Assembly (NCBI GenBank): GCA_964514485.1
Contig: CAZEWG010000005.1
Span: forward strand, 1 to 64,000
Length of the DNA: 64,000 nucleotides
From: JAEZAA01 sp964514485
GTDB lineage: Bacteria; Pseudomonadota; Gammaproteobacteria; Pseudomonadales; Oleiphilaceae
Direction of reading: 5' to 3'
Shown: positions 50,288 through 59,256 of the stretch, in pieces
How positions within the stretch are numbered: the stretch's first letter is position 1
Layout: every line of letters begins with the position of its first letter
Made by a program: the position numbers and the translations under genes
The notes under the pieces: model-generated
The model's input: the letters and a program-made list of their open reading frames with translations, nothing else
What the model was told of the DNA's origin: nothing
Database searches by the model: none

Positions 50288-52058
50288 CGCTCGCCTGTGC
50301 TCCCAGCCGGCTCATGGTTCCTGTAATCAAAGGGTTGCCCGGATGTTCCGACAAGCTTTCCAGCCAAACCCGCATCGCCTCGTCTTGTTGGCCGGAGATC
50401 CAGAGCACCTCACCTAAATGAGAGGCGACTTCGGGGTCGGGAAAGCGCTCGTAGGCCAGCCGCAGCCAGTTCAGGGCTTGTTCCAGGTTGCCCAGACGGT
50501 ATTCCGCCCAGCCCATGCTATCCATAATGGCGGGGTTGTCGGGCTTGAGGGCCAGCGCCTTTTCAATCAGCCCATAGGCTTCCTGATAGCGATCAGTACG
50601 GTCCGCCAGAATATAGCCCAGGGCATTGAGGGCGACGGCGTTGTCGGGCTCCTTGTCCAGAATCTGGCGCAGATCCCGTTCCATGGCGTCGATATCGTTG
50701 AGTTTGTCGTGGATCGACGCGCGTATATAAAGCAGTTGCGAGTCCTCGGGCTGCTCCTGAAGGGCGTCGTTGACCGCGATCATGGCCGCTTCATATTCTT
50801 CCAGTTCCATTAGCAGGTTGATTTGCAGTTGCTGGATCTGCTGAGACTGGTCGGGAAAGCTATTTTGGGCCCGTTCGAACAGGTTTAAGGCCTCCGGCAC
50901 ACGCTCCGTGGTGGCGAGCAGGTAAGCTGAGCGGCCCAGGGCAGTAAAGAAGTGCGTGCCGCTACGCACCTGTTGGTAATGTTTCAGGGCGTCGTCAACT
51001 TGCTGTTCCTGGTCGGCCAGGCGGGCCAGGTAAAAATGGGCCTCGTCGGTATGTTGTCGGTCCTGGAGCAGTTCCTGAAGTTGTTGGCGGGCCAGGTCCG
51101 TCTGCTTGTTTTCAATCGCCACCAGAGCGTAGGACAGCTTCAGGCCGGGAGTATCCGGGAAGCGCTCCATGAGTTTGCGAAACTCTTCCTGGGCCAGCTC
51201 GAGCTCCTGATTGTCGATCAGCAATCGGGCGTAGATGGTTCCGAGTTGGCGGTTGTCCGGATGCTGGCGGCTGACTTTCTTCAAATAAGCCAGGGCCGCG
51301 TCCAGTCCCTTGACCTGATGCAGCAGTCGCGCGCGCATCAAGAGCGCAGGCTGATGCTCGGGATCTTCCTGAAGTAGCTGGTCGATGGAGGACAAGGCCT
51401 CGGGGTGCTGTTCATTGAGCTCCTGCAGGATGGCATGGCCGAAGATAATCTCCAGGTTATCCGGATGGCGGCTACGCAGGTTGCCATATAAGGCCAGGAG
51501 TTGCTCGCGGTCTTCTTCGGAAAGGTTTTTGGCATGTAGCGCCAGATTGTCAAAGTTGGTGCTGCCTTCCAGATTCAGCAACTGCTCCATGTGGGCGACT
51601 GCACCTTCGTAATCCCGGGTACGAATCAGGGCGATGGACGCAAGGTGGTGGGGCTCTGAAGCGCTAGGGTCCAGCTCGCTCCACAGCTCGGCCATCTCCA
51701 GCAGCTCTGGCTCGGCCTTCAGGAACTGGCTGATCCGCAGGGCACGGATCACGACACCCAGGTCCCGATTGCGGCGGGCTTCGGCGACATAGTTTTGCAG
51801 AGCTATGTCAAATTGGTTACGTTGACCGGCAATTTCAGCGGATAGCAGGGTGTACAGGGAATCTTTGGTAAACTCTCCGGGGGCGCTGAACTCGGAGGGT
51901 GCGGCCAGGGCCTGTAAATCTTCCTGGGAAATCGGAAGCAGGGTTTCTGCCGGAGAAATCGTTCCGGACGTTGAAAGGTCCTGGCGTTGTAGGCTGCTGC
52001 AGGCGCTCAGGGTGATGGAAACCGCCAAGGCAGTTAACGGCAAAACGATTTTTCGCAT
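50274..52058 (-). CDS. TPR-repeat lipoprotein
   Basis: 594-aa predicted lipoprotein. It opens MRKIVLPLTALAVSITLSAC with the lipobox at Cys20. The rest is a long series of helical tetratricopeptide-like repeats, clearest in the last third (AVALNALGYILAD, YGLIEKALALKPDNPAIMDS, LNWLRLAYERFPDPEVA). Pseudomonas has a TPR protein at this position before lolB. Such proteins scaffold envelope complexes; the partner is unknown. Start set at the ATG at 52058; a GTG four codons earlier (52070) would put extra residues before the signal peptide. Overlaps lolB by 14 nt. Confidence 0.88.
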   Translation of the reverse strand: MRKIVLPLTALAVSITLSACSSLQRQDLSTSGTISPAETLLPISQEDLQALAAPSEFSAPGEFTKDSLYTLLSAEIAGQRNQFDIALQNYVAEARRNRDLGVVIRALRISQFLKAEPELLEMAELWSELDPSASEPHHLASIALIRTRDYEGAVAHMEQLLNLEGSTNFDNLALHAKNLSEEDREQLLALYGNLRSRHPDNLEIIFGHAILQELNEQHPEALSSIDQLLQEDPEHQPALLMRARLLHQVKGLDAALAYLKKVSRQHPDNRQLGTIYARLLIDNQELELAQEEFRKLMERFPDTPGLKLSYALVAIENKQTDLARQQLQELLQDRQHTDEAHFYLARLADQEQQVDDALKHYQQVRSGTHFFTALGRSAYLLATTERVPEALNLFERAQNSFPDQSQQIQQLQINLLMELEEYEAAMIAVNDALQEQPEDSQLLYIRASIHDKLNDIDAMERDLRQILDKEPDNAVALNALGYILADRTDRYQEAYGLIEKALALKPDNPAIMDSMGWAEYRLGNLEQALNWLRLAYERFPDPEVASHLGEVLWISGQQDEAMRVWLESLSEHPGNPLITGTMSRLGAQASDANE

Positions 52059-52150
52059 AATAATTAACACAATCCCGACAAGGTTTGCGGTTTAAAAAAG
52101 CCCGTTTCAATAAAGCCTGGGCAGATTAAGTCTAGACCCTAATGAAATAG

Positions 52151-52229
52151 GCTTCGTCGCTCTCTGGTCTTCCCCGCACCCGAACTGGCACTCTTTGCCT
52201 TGGCAGGCTTTGCCTGGCAGAAACGAAGC
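52151..52229. repeat. Structured repeats in the TPR–hemA intergenic region
   Basis: GCTTCGT (52151-52157) and ACGAAGC (52223-52229) form an inverted repeat enclosing a tandem CTTTGCCT(T)GGCAG pair (52193-52206 and 52208-52220). A further CCAGAC...GTCTGG inverted repeat follows at about 52243-52266. This 573-bp gap between divergent genes must also hold both promoters, but I could not place them. Nothing else is recognised in it. Confidence 0.45.
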
Positions 52230-52631
52230 GTCTATATACAGTCCAGACGGTGTCTGCCTTGTCTGGAGCCGCTCGCGGCAACGGGAAGCAGGCGACTTAA
52301 AGCTCCGGCAAGCATAAACCGTTACGCCGTCCGGGTAAAAGGGCTGGTTCTAAAAATGGATAGATCATGCAAAATGGCAAAAGTTGCACCAATCAGCTCT
52401 TGGGGTGGTCATAGTTGTGCTGTTTTTGTACAAGATTTGGTCCGGTAATGGATGTTCGGGCTGCTTGAGGCGCTGTGCTGTGGCAAAATGAACGTTTTTG
52501 GCTGGGATCGAGGGGCTGACGCGAGGCTTTTGCGTATTCTCCTGCTCGGTTTCGCCTATTAACATACGATTCCCGCCCAACTGGCTCTATTTAGGAGGCC
52601 AAGCAATTTGGGCGCAAATGTGTAAGGTTGT

Positions 52632-53957
52632 ATGACGCTTCTGACTCTGGGTATCAATCACAAGACTGCTCCGGTGGCTATACGGGAGCGGGTGGCGTTT
52701 GCGCCGGAGAATCTGAAGGAGGCGCTGCGAGAGGTTTGTTCAGCGTCGCAATTGCAGGAAGCAGCCATTCTTTCCACCTGTAACCGCACGGAGCTTTATT
52801 GCTCGGCGAACTCCAGTGATGCGCGCCGTATTCTCGCCTGGCTGAGTGAATACCACGGGCTGAACCAAGCGGAACTGGAAGCCTGTAGCTATATGTACCG
52901 GGATGAGGCGGCCGTTCGCCATATCATGCGGGTGGCCTGTGGTCTGGACTCCATGGTGCTGGGCGAGCCCCAGATTCTCGGGCAGCTGAAGACGGCGTAC
53001 GCTGCCGCACAGGACGCCGGGAGCGTCGGTGGCTTTCTGGACCGGTTATTCCAGCGGACTTTTTCCGTGGCCAAGCGGGTCCGAACCGAAACCCGGATTG
53101 GTGAAAACCCGGTGTCGGTGGCCTATGCCGCGGTACACCTGGCGCAGCGGATCTTCTCGGATTTGCATGATACCCGCGCCCTGCTGATCGGCGCCGGTGA
53201 AACGATCGAGCTGGTCGCCCGCCATCTTAACGAGGCGGGTGTGCGGCGCATGATCGTCGCGAACCGGACGGTGACACGTGCACAGGCGGTAGCGGATGAG
53301 TTCGGCGGCCGGGCCATTACGCTCACTGAAATTCCGAAGGCGCTTGAAGAGGTGGATATTCTCATCACCTCTACCGCCAGCCCCCTGCCGATCCTGGGCA
53401 AGGGCATGGTGGAGCGGGCCATCAAGGTACGCAAGCACCGTCCCATCTTCATGGTCGACCTGGCGGTGCCGCGGGATATCGAAGAAGAAGTGGCCGATCT
53501 GGCCGATGTGTTTCTATACACTGTGGATGACTTGCAGCAGGTCATCGAAGAAAATATCCGCTCCCGTCAGGGCGCTGCGGAAGAAGCGGAACACTTGATC
53601 GAGGCGGGTGCCGCCGAGTTCATGTACCACCTGCGTTCGTTAAGCGCGGTTTCGGTGTTGCGCCAGTTCCGTGAGCAGGTTGAGTCGGTTCGGGATCAGG
53701 AGGTGGCCAAAGCCCTGAAGTCCCTGGAGCGCGGCGAATCCGCCGAACAGGTGCTGCGGTCCATGGCCCGGGCCCTGACCAACAAGTTTCTGCATCATCC
53801 CAGTGTTCAGGTGCGCAAGGCCAGTGCCGAGGGGCGCCTGGAGGTCAGTGACTGGCTGCGGGAGTTGCATCAATTACCGCCGGAAGAAGCCGGTGTTTCG
53901 CTAATGAAGTCGGAGCAGTCGCGGCCGGCAAAACCATCACCGGACGATAGCGTTTGA
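52632..53957 (+). CDS. hemA: Glutamyl-tRNA reductase
   Basis: 441-aa NADPH enzyme converting glutamyl-tRNA to glutamate-1-semialdehyde, the first step of C5 tetrapyrrole synthesis. The catalytic Cys50 is in LSTCNRTELY and GINHKTAP opens the protein. The NADPH domain has LLIGAGETIELVARHL and the dimerisation helix lies after AAEEAEHLIEAGA. The C-terminus is slightly extended and polar. AAGG lies 4-5 nt before the ATG. First of hemA–prfA–prmC–moeB. Confidence 0.97.
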   Translation: MTLLTLGINHKTAPVAIRERVAFAPENLKEALREVCSASQLQEAAILSTCNRTELYCSANSSDARRILAWLSEYHGLNQAELEACSYMYRDEAAVRHIMRVACGLDSMVLGEPQILGQLKTAYAAAQDAGSVGGFLDRLFQRTFSVAKRVRTETRIGENPVSVAYAAVHLAQRIFSDLHDTRALLIGAGETIELVARHLNEAGVRRMIVANRTVTRAQAVADEFGGRAITLTEIPKALEEVDILITSTASPLPILGKGMVERAIKVRKHRPIFMVDLAVPRDIEEEVADLADVFLYTVDDLQQVIEENIRSRQGAAEEAEHLIEAGAAEFMYHLRSLSAVSVLRQFREQVESVRDQEVAKALKSLERGESAEQVLRSMARALTNKFLHHPSVQVRKASAEGRLEVSDWLRELHQLPPEEAGVSLMKSEQSRPAKPSPDDSV

Positions 53958-53961
53958 GCGC

Positions 53962-55047
53962 ATGAAAGAATCCATTTATCTCAAGCTAGAACATCTTAGT
54001 GAGCGCTTTGAAGAAGTGCGGGCGCTGTTAAGTGATGCCGACACCATTGCCAATCAGGACAAGTTCCGGGCCTTGTCTCGGGAGTATGCCGAGCTGGAGC
54101 CGGTTGCCGCGAGCTTTGACAGCTATCGCAAAATGGAGGCGGATCTGGAATCGGCCCGGGCGATGCTGAAAGAGGGCGACCCCGAATTGCGGGAGATGGC
54201 TCAGGAAGAAGTCCAGTCCCTGCAGGAGCAGATTGAAGAGCAGAAGCTGGTGCTGCAAAAACTGCTGCTGCCCAAAGATCCCAATGATGGCCGTAACGTC
54301 TACCTTGAAATCCGTGCCGGGACTGGCGGTGATGAAGCAGCCATTTTTGCCGGGGATCTGTTCCGGATGTATTCCCGCTATGCGGAGCTGAAACGCTGGC
54401 AGATTGAAATCATCAGCGAGAGCGAGGGTGAACATGGCGGCTACAAGGAGTTGATCACCCGGGTGGTGGGCAAGGATGTCTATGGCCATCTTAAATTCGA
54501 ATCCGGTGCTCATCGGGTACAGCGGGTTCCTGAAACGGAATCCCAGGGGCGGATTCACACCTCCGCCTGTACGGTGGCGGTGATGCCCGAAGCCGATGAA
54601 GTGGAAGCGGTGGACATCAATCCCGCAGACTTGCGGATTGATACCTATCGTGCCTCGGGCGCCGGTGGTCAGCACGTCAACAAAACCGAATCAGCCATTC
54701 GGATCACCCACATTCCTTCCGGGATTGTGGTGGAGTGCCAGGATGAGCGTTCCCAGCACAAGAACCGCGCCAAAGCCATGTCGCTGCTGGCCTCCAAGCT
54801 GTTGTCCGCCGCCCAGGAAAGCCAACAGAAGGAACAGGCCAGTACCCGTAAAAGCCTGGTGGGCAGTGGCGACCGCTCGGAGCGGATTCGTACCTATAAC
54901 TTCCCCCAGGGGCGGATTACCGATCACCGGATCAACCTGACCCTGTATAAGCTGGATGAGGTGATGGAAGGAGACCTTGACCCGGTGATCCAGCCATTGC
55001 TCCATGAGTATCAAGCTGAACAGCTCGCCAACCTGACCGACGCCTAA
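53962..55047 (+). CDS. prfA: Peptide chain release factor 1
   Basis: 361-aa RF1 recognising UAA and UAG. The decoding tripeptide is PET at 190-192 (P-x-T type) and the GGQ that triggers hydrolysis is at 235-237 in GAGGQHVNKTESA. Starts only 4 bp after hemA, so they are co-translated, as in E. coli and Pseudomonas. The Gln of GGQ is the target of the next gene, prmC. Confidence 0.98.
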   Translation: MKESIYLKLEHLSERFEEVRALLSDADTIANQDKFRALSREYAELEPVAASFDSYRKMEADLESARAMLKEGDPELREMAQEEVQSLQEQIEEQKLVLQKLLLPKDPNDGRNVYLEIRAGTGGDEAAIFAGDLFRMYSRYAELKRWQIEIISESEGEHGGYKELITRVVGKDVYGHLKFESGAHRVQRVPETESQGRIHTSACTVAVMPEADEVEAVDINPADLRIDTYRASGAGGQHVNKTESAIRITHIPSGIVVECQDERSQHKNRAKAMSLLASKLLSAAQESQQKEQASTRKSLVGSGDRSERIRTYNFPQGRITDHRINLTLYKLDEVMEGDLDPVIQPLLHEYQAEQLANLTDA

Positions 55048-55058
55048 GGCCGTTTGGC

Positions 55059-55889
55059 ATGACCATTCAAGAAGCTCTGCAGCGCGCCATGGCGAGCCTC
55101 CCCGGCGATTCTCCCAAGTTGGACGCCGAAGTGCTGCTGGGCTTCGTTCTCGGTCAGTCCCGCACCTATCTTTATACTTGGCCCGAGCGTGAGCTAAGCG
55201 CGACTCAGCAGAGTCTGCTGGAGGAGTTGGTGGCGCGCCGGGCCAGTGGCACTCCGGTGGCTTATCTGGTGGGGGAGCGGGAGTTTTGGTCGTTGCCATT
55301 GCAGGTCAATGAACACACCCTGATTCCCCGTCCGGAAACGGAGCTGCTGGTGGAGCAAGCCCTGGCGCGACTGCCCCGGTCCGGTCGGGCGCTGGATCTG
55401 GGGACGGGAACCGGTGCCATTGCCCTGGCGCTGGTCTCGGAGCGGCCGGATGCGGAAATCTGGGCCGTCGACGCTTCCCTGGAGGCCTTGAAAGTCGCCC
55501 GGGCCAACGTCGAACGGCTGGGGCTGCCGGTCCAGTTGGTGCATAGTGACTGGTTTGCCCAAGTGAGCGGGCAGCGCTTTCACCTGATTGTCAGCAACCC
55601 TCCCTATATTGCCGAGGCCGACCCTCATTTGGGGCAGGGCGATGTACGCTTTGAGCCCTTGACCGCCCTGGCCAGTGGCCGGGATGGCCTGACCGATATC
55701 CGCCAGATTGTGGCCCGGGCCCCGGCCCATTTACATCCCGGTGGTTGGCTTCTGTTTGAGCATGGCTATGACCAGGGGGCGCCTGTTCGAGAGTTGTTGA
55801 CCCGGGCTGGTTTTTCCAGCGTGGAAACCGTGCAAGACTATGGTGGAAATGACCGGGTCACCCTAGGCCAATGGGAACATCATGACTGA
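55059..55889 (+). CDS. prmC: Release factor N5-glutamine methyltransferase
   Basis: 276-aa SAM-dependent enzyme (HemK) that methylates the GGQ glutamine of RF1 and RF2. SAM motif I DLGTGTGAIALAL is at 113-125 and the glutamine-binding NPPY at 180-183, with IPRPETELLVE at 89-99. It starts 11 bp after prfA, its substrate gene, and overlaps moeB by 8 nt. Confidence 0.97.
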   Translation: MTIQEALQRAMASLPGDSPKLDAEVLLGFVLGQSRTYLYTWPERELSATQQSLLEELVARRASGTPVAYLVGEREFWSLPLQVNEHTLIPRPETELLVEQALARLPRSGRALDLGTGTGAIALALVSERPDAEIWAVDASLEALKVARANVERLGLPVQLVHSDWFAQVSGQRFHLIVSNPPYIAEADPHLGQGDVRFEPLTALASGRDGLTDIRQIVARAPAHLHPGGWLLFEHGYDQGAPVRELLTRAGFSSVETVQDYGGNDRVTLGQWEHHD

Positions 55890-56655
55890 TCGAGAATTTA
55901 GTGATGACGAGCTGTTACGTTACAGCCGTCAGATTATGTTGCCGCAATTTGATGTGGCCGGCCAGCAGCGGTTGGCGAGTGCCCGGGTGCTGATTGTGGG
56001 GCTGGGTGGATTGGGCAGCCCGGTCGCCCTGTACCTGGCCGGTGCCGGCGTTGGCGAACTGGTGCTGGCGGATTTCGATCAGGTGGAGCTGACCAACCTG
56101 CACCGTCAGATTGCCCACGGCATGGCGGATCTGGGCAAGCTCAAGGTGGAGTCTGCCCGGGAGTCCATTGCGGCCATTAACCCTCTGGTTCAGGTACGGA
56201 CGATCAGCCAGCCGCTGCAGGATGAGCTGCTGACGGAACAGGTGGCCCTGGTGGATGCGGTGGTGGATTGCACTGACAACTTTGCCACCCGCTTTGCCCT
56301 GAACAAGGCTTGCGTGGCGGCGGGCAAGCCGTTGATTTCCGGCGCGGCCATTCGACTGGAAGGGCAGATCAGCGTGTTTGACACCCGCCAGCCGCAAAAC
56401 CCCTGCTATCAATGTCTCTATGCCCATGCCGATGAGGAACAGCTCACCTGTTCGGAGGCGGGGGTGATGGGGCCTTTGGTGGGAATTGTCGGTTCGGTGC
56501 AGGCCCTGGAAACCATCAAGGTATTAAGCGGGCTCGGTCAGCCCCTGGCCGGACGTTTGTTGCTGCTGGACGGCATGAGTCTCTCCTGGCGGGAGTTCAA
56601 GGTCAAACGCGACCCTCGGTGTGCGGTATGTGGCGAGCGGCCTGTGCATCAGTAA
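55882..56655 (+). CDS. moeB: MoeB/ThiF-family adenylyltransferase
   Basis: 257-aa E1-like enzyme. MoeB adenylates the C-terminus of MoaD in molybdopterin synthesis. The ATP loop GLGGLGSP is at 40-47 with the RQI motif near 75. Zinc is expected at Cys175, Cys178, Cys247 and Cys250 (two CxxC pairs). Cys190 in QLTCSEAG is in the crossover-loop region. There is no rhodanese domain. ThiF is nearly identical in pattern, so a thiamine role is not excluded; the prmC–moeB order as in Pseudomonas favours MoeB. Confidence 0.9.
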   Translation: MTDREFSDDELLRYSRQIMLPQFDVAGQQRLASARVLIVGLGGLGSPVALYLAGAGVGELVLADFDQVELTNLHRQIAHGMADLGKLKVESARESIAAINPLVQVRTISQPLQDELLTEQVALVDAVVDCTDNFATRFALNKACVAAGKPLISGAAIRLEGQISVFDTRQPQNPCYQCLYAHADEEQLTCSEAGVMGPLVGIVGSVQALETIKVLSGLGQPLAGRLLLLDGMSLSWREFKVKRDPRCAVCGERPVHQ

Positions 56656-56666
56656 CGGAGGTGCCG

Positions 56667-57185
56667 GTGAGTCATTCGGACGATGATGTGAAACAAGCTC
56701 TGGTGAACGTGGCGCAGGCCCGTGATCCAGCCAAGAATATTATGCTGCCGGGCAACAAACTACTGGTGGGCTGGCGTGAATGGGTGGCGCTGCCGGAGCT
56801 GGGGATCGAGCGGATTAAGGCCAAGGTGGATACCGGCGCCCGCACCTCGGCGCTCCATGCCTTTGAGGTGGACAGCTATCAAGGCAAGTCGGGCCAGCGG
56901 GTGCGGTTTTTAATCCACCCTCTGCAAAATGACCTGAACGTGGTGGTGGAGTGTGATGCGGCTGTGATCGATGAGCGCCAAGTGACGGATTCTGGCGGCC
57001 ATCGGGAGAAGCGGCTGGTGATTGAAACGATGCTGCGTATTGCGAACCTGGCCTGGCCGATCGAAATGACGCTGACCAATCGTGACACGATGAAGTTCCG
57101 GATGTTGCTGGGGCGCACCGCCATGCGCCGGCGCATTTTGGTGAATCCTGCAGTTTCGTACCGTACGGAACTGACGCAAGAATGA
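56667..57185 (+). CDS. rimB: RimB-like putative ATP-dependent zinc protease (retropepsin-like fold)
   Basis: 172-aa protein of the COG4067 group encoded next to rimK. DTGARTSALHA at 55-65 resembles the Asp-Thr-Gly active loop of retropepsin-like proteases; the family name zinc protease comes from annotation tradition and I see no zinc motif. In Pseudomonas, RimB acts with RimK in the glutamation of ribosomal protein S6. I chose the GTG at 56667 because GGAGG lies 5 nt upstream; a reading from 56619 would overlap moeB. It ends 19 bp before rimK. Confidence 0.82.
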   Translation: MSHSDDDVKQALVNVAQARDPAKNIMLPGNKLLVGWREWVALPELGIERIKAKVDTGARTSALHAFEVDSYQGKSGQRVRFLIHPLQNDLNVVVECDAAVIDERQVTDSGGHREKRLVIETMLRIANLAWPIEMTLTNRDTMKFRMLLGRTAMRRRILVNPAVSYRTELTQE

Positions 57186-57204
57186 TCCCTGATAGGTCTT
57201 ACAT

Positions 57205-58110
57205 ATGAAAATCGCCATTATGTCGCGTAACCCCAGGCTGTACTCAACCCGTCGCCTGGTGGAGGAGGGTGAGAAGCGCGGCCACCAGATGCGGGTCATC
57301 GACACCCTGCGTTGTTATATGAACATCGCCTCCAGCAACCCCTCCATCCATTATAAGGGGGAGGCGTTGACAGGCTATGACGCGGTGATTCCCCGTATTG
57401 GGGCATCCATTACCTTCTACGGCACCGCGGTGCTGCGTCAGTTCGAGATGATGGGGGTGTTCCCCCTGAATGAGTCGGTGGCCATTACCCGGGCCCGGGA
57501 TAAGTTGCGTTCTTTGCAGTTGCTGTCCCGCAAAGGAATTGGCCTGCCCGTCACCGGCTTCGCCAGTGCGCCGGACGATGTGCCGGATTTGATCGACATG
57601 GTCGGTGGCGCGCCGCTGGTAATCAAGCTGCTGGAAGGCACCCAGGGGATTGGGGTGGTTCTGGCGGAAACCCGCAAGGCGGCGGAAAGTGTGATTGAAG
57701 CCTTTATGGGGCTGGACGCCGACATCATGGTGCAGGAGTTCATCAAGGAAGCCGGGGGTGCGGATATTCGCTGCTTTGTGGTGGGAGACAAGGTGATTGC
57801 CGCCATGAAGCGTCAGGCCAAGGATGGGGAATTTCGCTCCAACCTCCATCGGGGCGGAACCGCCAGCCTGGTCCGGATCACGCCCGCGGAACGCAAGACG
57901 GCGGTGGATGCGGCCAAGGCGATGGGGCTCAATGTGGCCGGGGTGGATATTTTGCGCTCCAGCCGAGGGCCTTTGGTGATGGAGGTCAACTCCTCGCCGG
58001 GACTCAACGGGATTGAGGCGGCGACCGGCAAAAACGTCGCCGCCATGATTATCGAGTTTATCGAAAGAAATGCGGCTCCCTCTCGCACCCGCACCCGCGG
58101 CCGGGGCTAA
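57205..58110 (+). CDS. rimK: Ribosomal protein S6--L-glutamate ligase RimK
   Basis: 301-aa ATP-grasp ligase that adds glutamates to the C-terminus of bS6. The N-terminal domain opens KIAIMSRNPRLYSTRRLVEE, the ATP-grasp core has PLVIKLLEGTQGIGVVLA, and the Mg-binding end has VMEVNSSPGLNGIE. The Arg/Gly tail (RTRTRGRG) is short. It sits in rimB–rimK–M14. Its usual substrate gene rpsF is 22 kb away in this window. Confidence 0.95.
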   Translation: MKIAIMSRNPRLYSTRRLVEEGEKRGHQMRVIDTLRCYMNIASSNPSIHYKGEALTGYDAVIPRIGASITFYGTAVLRQFEMMGVFPLNESVAITRARDKLRSLQLLSRKGIGLPVTGFASAPDDVPDLIDMVGGAPLVIKLLEGTQGIGVVLAETRKAAESVIEAFMGLDADIMVQEFIKEAGGADIRCFVVGDKVIAAMKRQAKDGEFRSNLHRGGTASLVRITPAERKTAVDAAKAMGLNVAGVDILRSSRGPLVMEVNSSPGLNGIEAATGKNVAAMIIEFIERNAAPSRTRTRGRG

Positions 58111-58128
58111 CAGTCAGGCGCCAGATGC

Positions 58129-59184
58129 ATGAAAGCCAAACCCTCTTCCCGTCCGCCCTTTGAAATTCATGGCGCCTCCATCGCTGCCGGCGAGCGCCGC
58201 TCCCTGGAAATCAGGGTGGCCCAACTTTATACCCAAACGCCGTTGTCGATTCCGGTGCAGGTGCTCCATGGTCGTCGGGATGGGCCGGTGCTCTTGGTGT
58301 GTGCGGCCATTCATGGCGATGAGCTGAACGGCGTTGAGATTATTCGCCGCCTGCTGTCCATGCCGTCTATTCGCCGGCTACGGGGCACGCTGATTGCCGT
58401 GCCGATCGTCAACGTGTTTGGCTTTATTCAGCAAACCCGGTATTTGCCGGACCGGCGGGATTTGAACCGCTGCTTTCCGGGCAGTGAAAAAGGCTCCCTC
58501 GGCGCCCGGGTGGCGCACCTGTTCAAAACCGAGATTATCGACAAGGTCACCCATATTATCGATCTGCACACCGGGGCGATTCATCGCTCGAATCTGCCCC
58601 AGGTGCGGGCTTGTCTGGATCATCCGGTTACGGAAAAGATGGCCCGCGCTTTTGGCGTGCCGGTGATTCTGAACGCGGCGCTACGCGATGGCTCGCTGCG
58701 CAGTATTGCCGAGGCCGCCGGAATTCCGGTCATCACCTATGAGGCGGGTGAGGCCCTACGGTTTGACGAGCTTTCCATTCAGGCCGGCGTTCGGGGAGTG
58801 ATGTCGGTGATGCGGGAGCTGGGGATGCTGTCGAGAAGTCGGCGTTTGCAGCGTGACCATGCCCCAGTGATCGCCAAGACGTCCAGTTGGGTGAGGGCAG
58901 AGCTGGATGGCGTGATGCGCCCGCTGGTCGCCTTGGGCGGCCGGGTCCGCAAAGGGGATAGCTTGGCGATTATCAGTGACCCTTTCGGGGTGCGGGAGCA
59001 GGCTGTCATCAGTCCTTATAACGGTATTGTGATTGGCCGGGTGAATATTCCGCTGGTGAACGAGGGAGAGGCCCTGTTTCATATTGCCCGCTTTCAGGAG
59101 ATTGAAGAGGCCGAGAAGGGCGTGCAGCAATTTACCGCCGGAATCCTGCAAGACCCGGATGGCGATGTGCTGCCGTTTGATTAA
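58129..59184 (+). CDS. M14-type succinylglutamate desuccinylase/aspartoacylase family protein
   Basis: 351-aa zinc carboxypeptidase-like deacylase. Zinc ligands His62 and Glu65 lie in HGDELNGVE, and His147 in DLHTG (145-149). DRRDLNR at 108-114 is the substrate-carboxylate motif. A C-terminal beta-domain follows (GGRVRKGDSLAIIS). Members remove acyl groups from amino acids such as succinylglutamate or acetylaspartate. Its place 18 bp after rimK suggests it could act on glutamate-bearing peptides or on a small-molecule glutamate conjugate, which is inference. A terminator follows. Confidence 0.88.
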   Translation: MKAKPSSRPPFEIHGASIAAGERRSLEIRVAQLYTQTPLSIPVQVLHGRRDGPVLLVCAAIHGDELNGVEIIRRLLSMPSIRRLRGTLIAVPIVNVFGFIQQTRYLPDRRDLNRCFPGSEKGSLGARVAHLFKTEIIDKVTHIIDLHTGAIHRSNLPQVRACLDHPVTEKMARAFGVPVILNAALRDGSLRSIAEAAGIPVITYEAGEALRFDELSIQAGVRGVMSVMRELGMLSRSRRLQRDHAPVIAKTSSWVRAELDGVMRPLVALGGRVRKGDSLAIISDPFGVREQAVISPYNGIVIGRVNIPLVNEGEALFHIARFQEIEEAEKGVQQFTAGILQDPDGDVLPFD

Positions 59185-59234
59185 GGGAAAGGGCCGCTGA
59201 CCGTGCCCTCTCCCGCTTAGTTCCTCTCCCACTT

Positions 59235-59256
59235 AGCCCTATTAGCAGGGCTTTTT
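59235..59256 (+). terminator. Terminator after the rimB–rimK–M14 unit
   Basis: AGCCCT (59235-59240) pairs with AGGGCT (59247-59252) around a 6-nt loop, followed by TTTT on the plus strand. The stem is short, but the T-run is in the right place, 50 nt after the stop. Confidence 0.6.
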
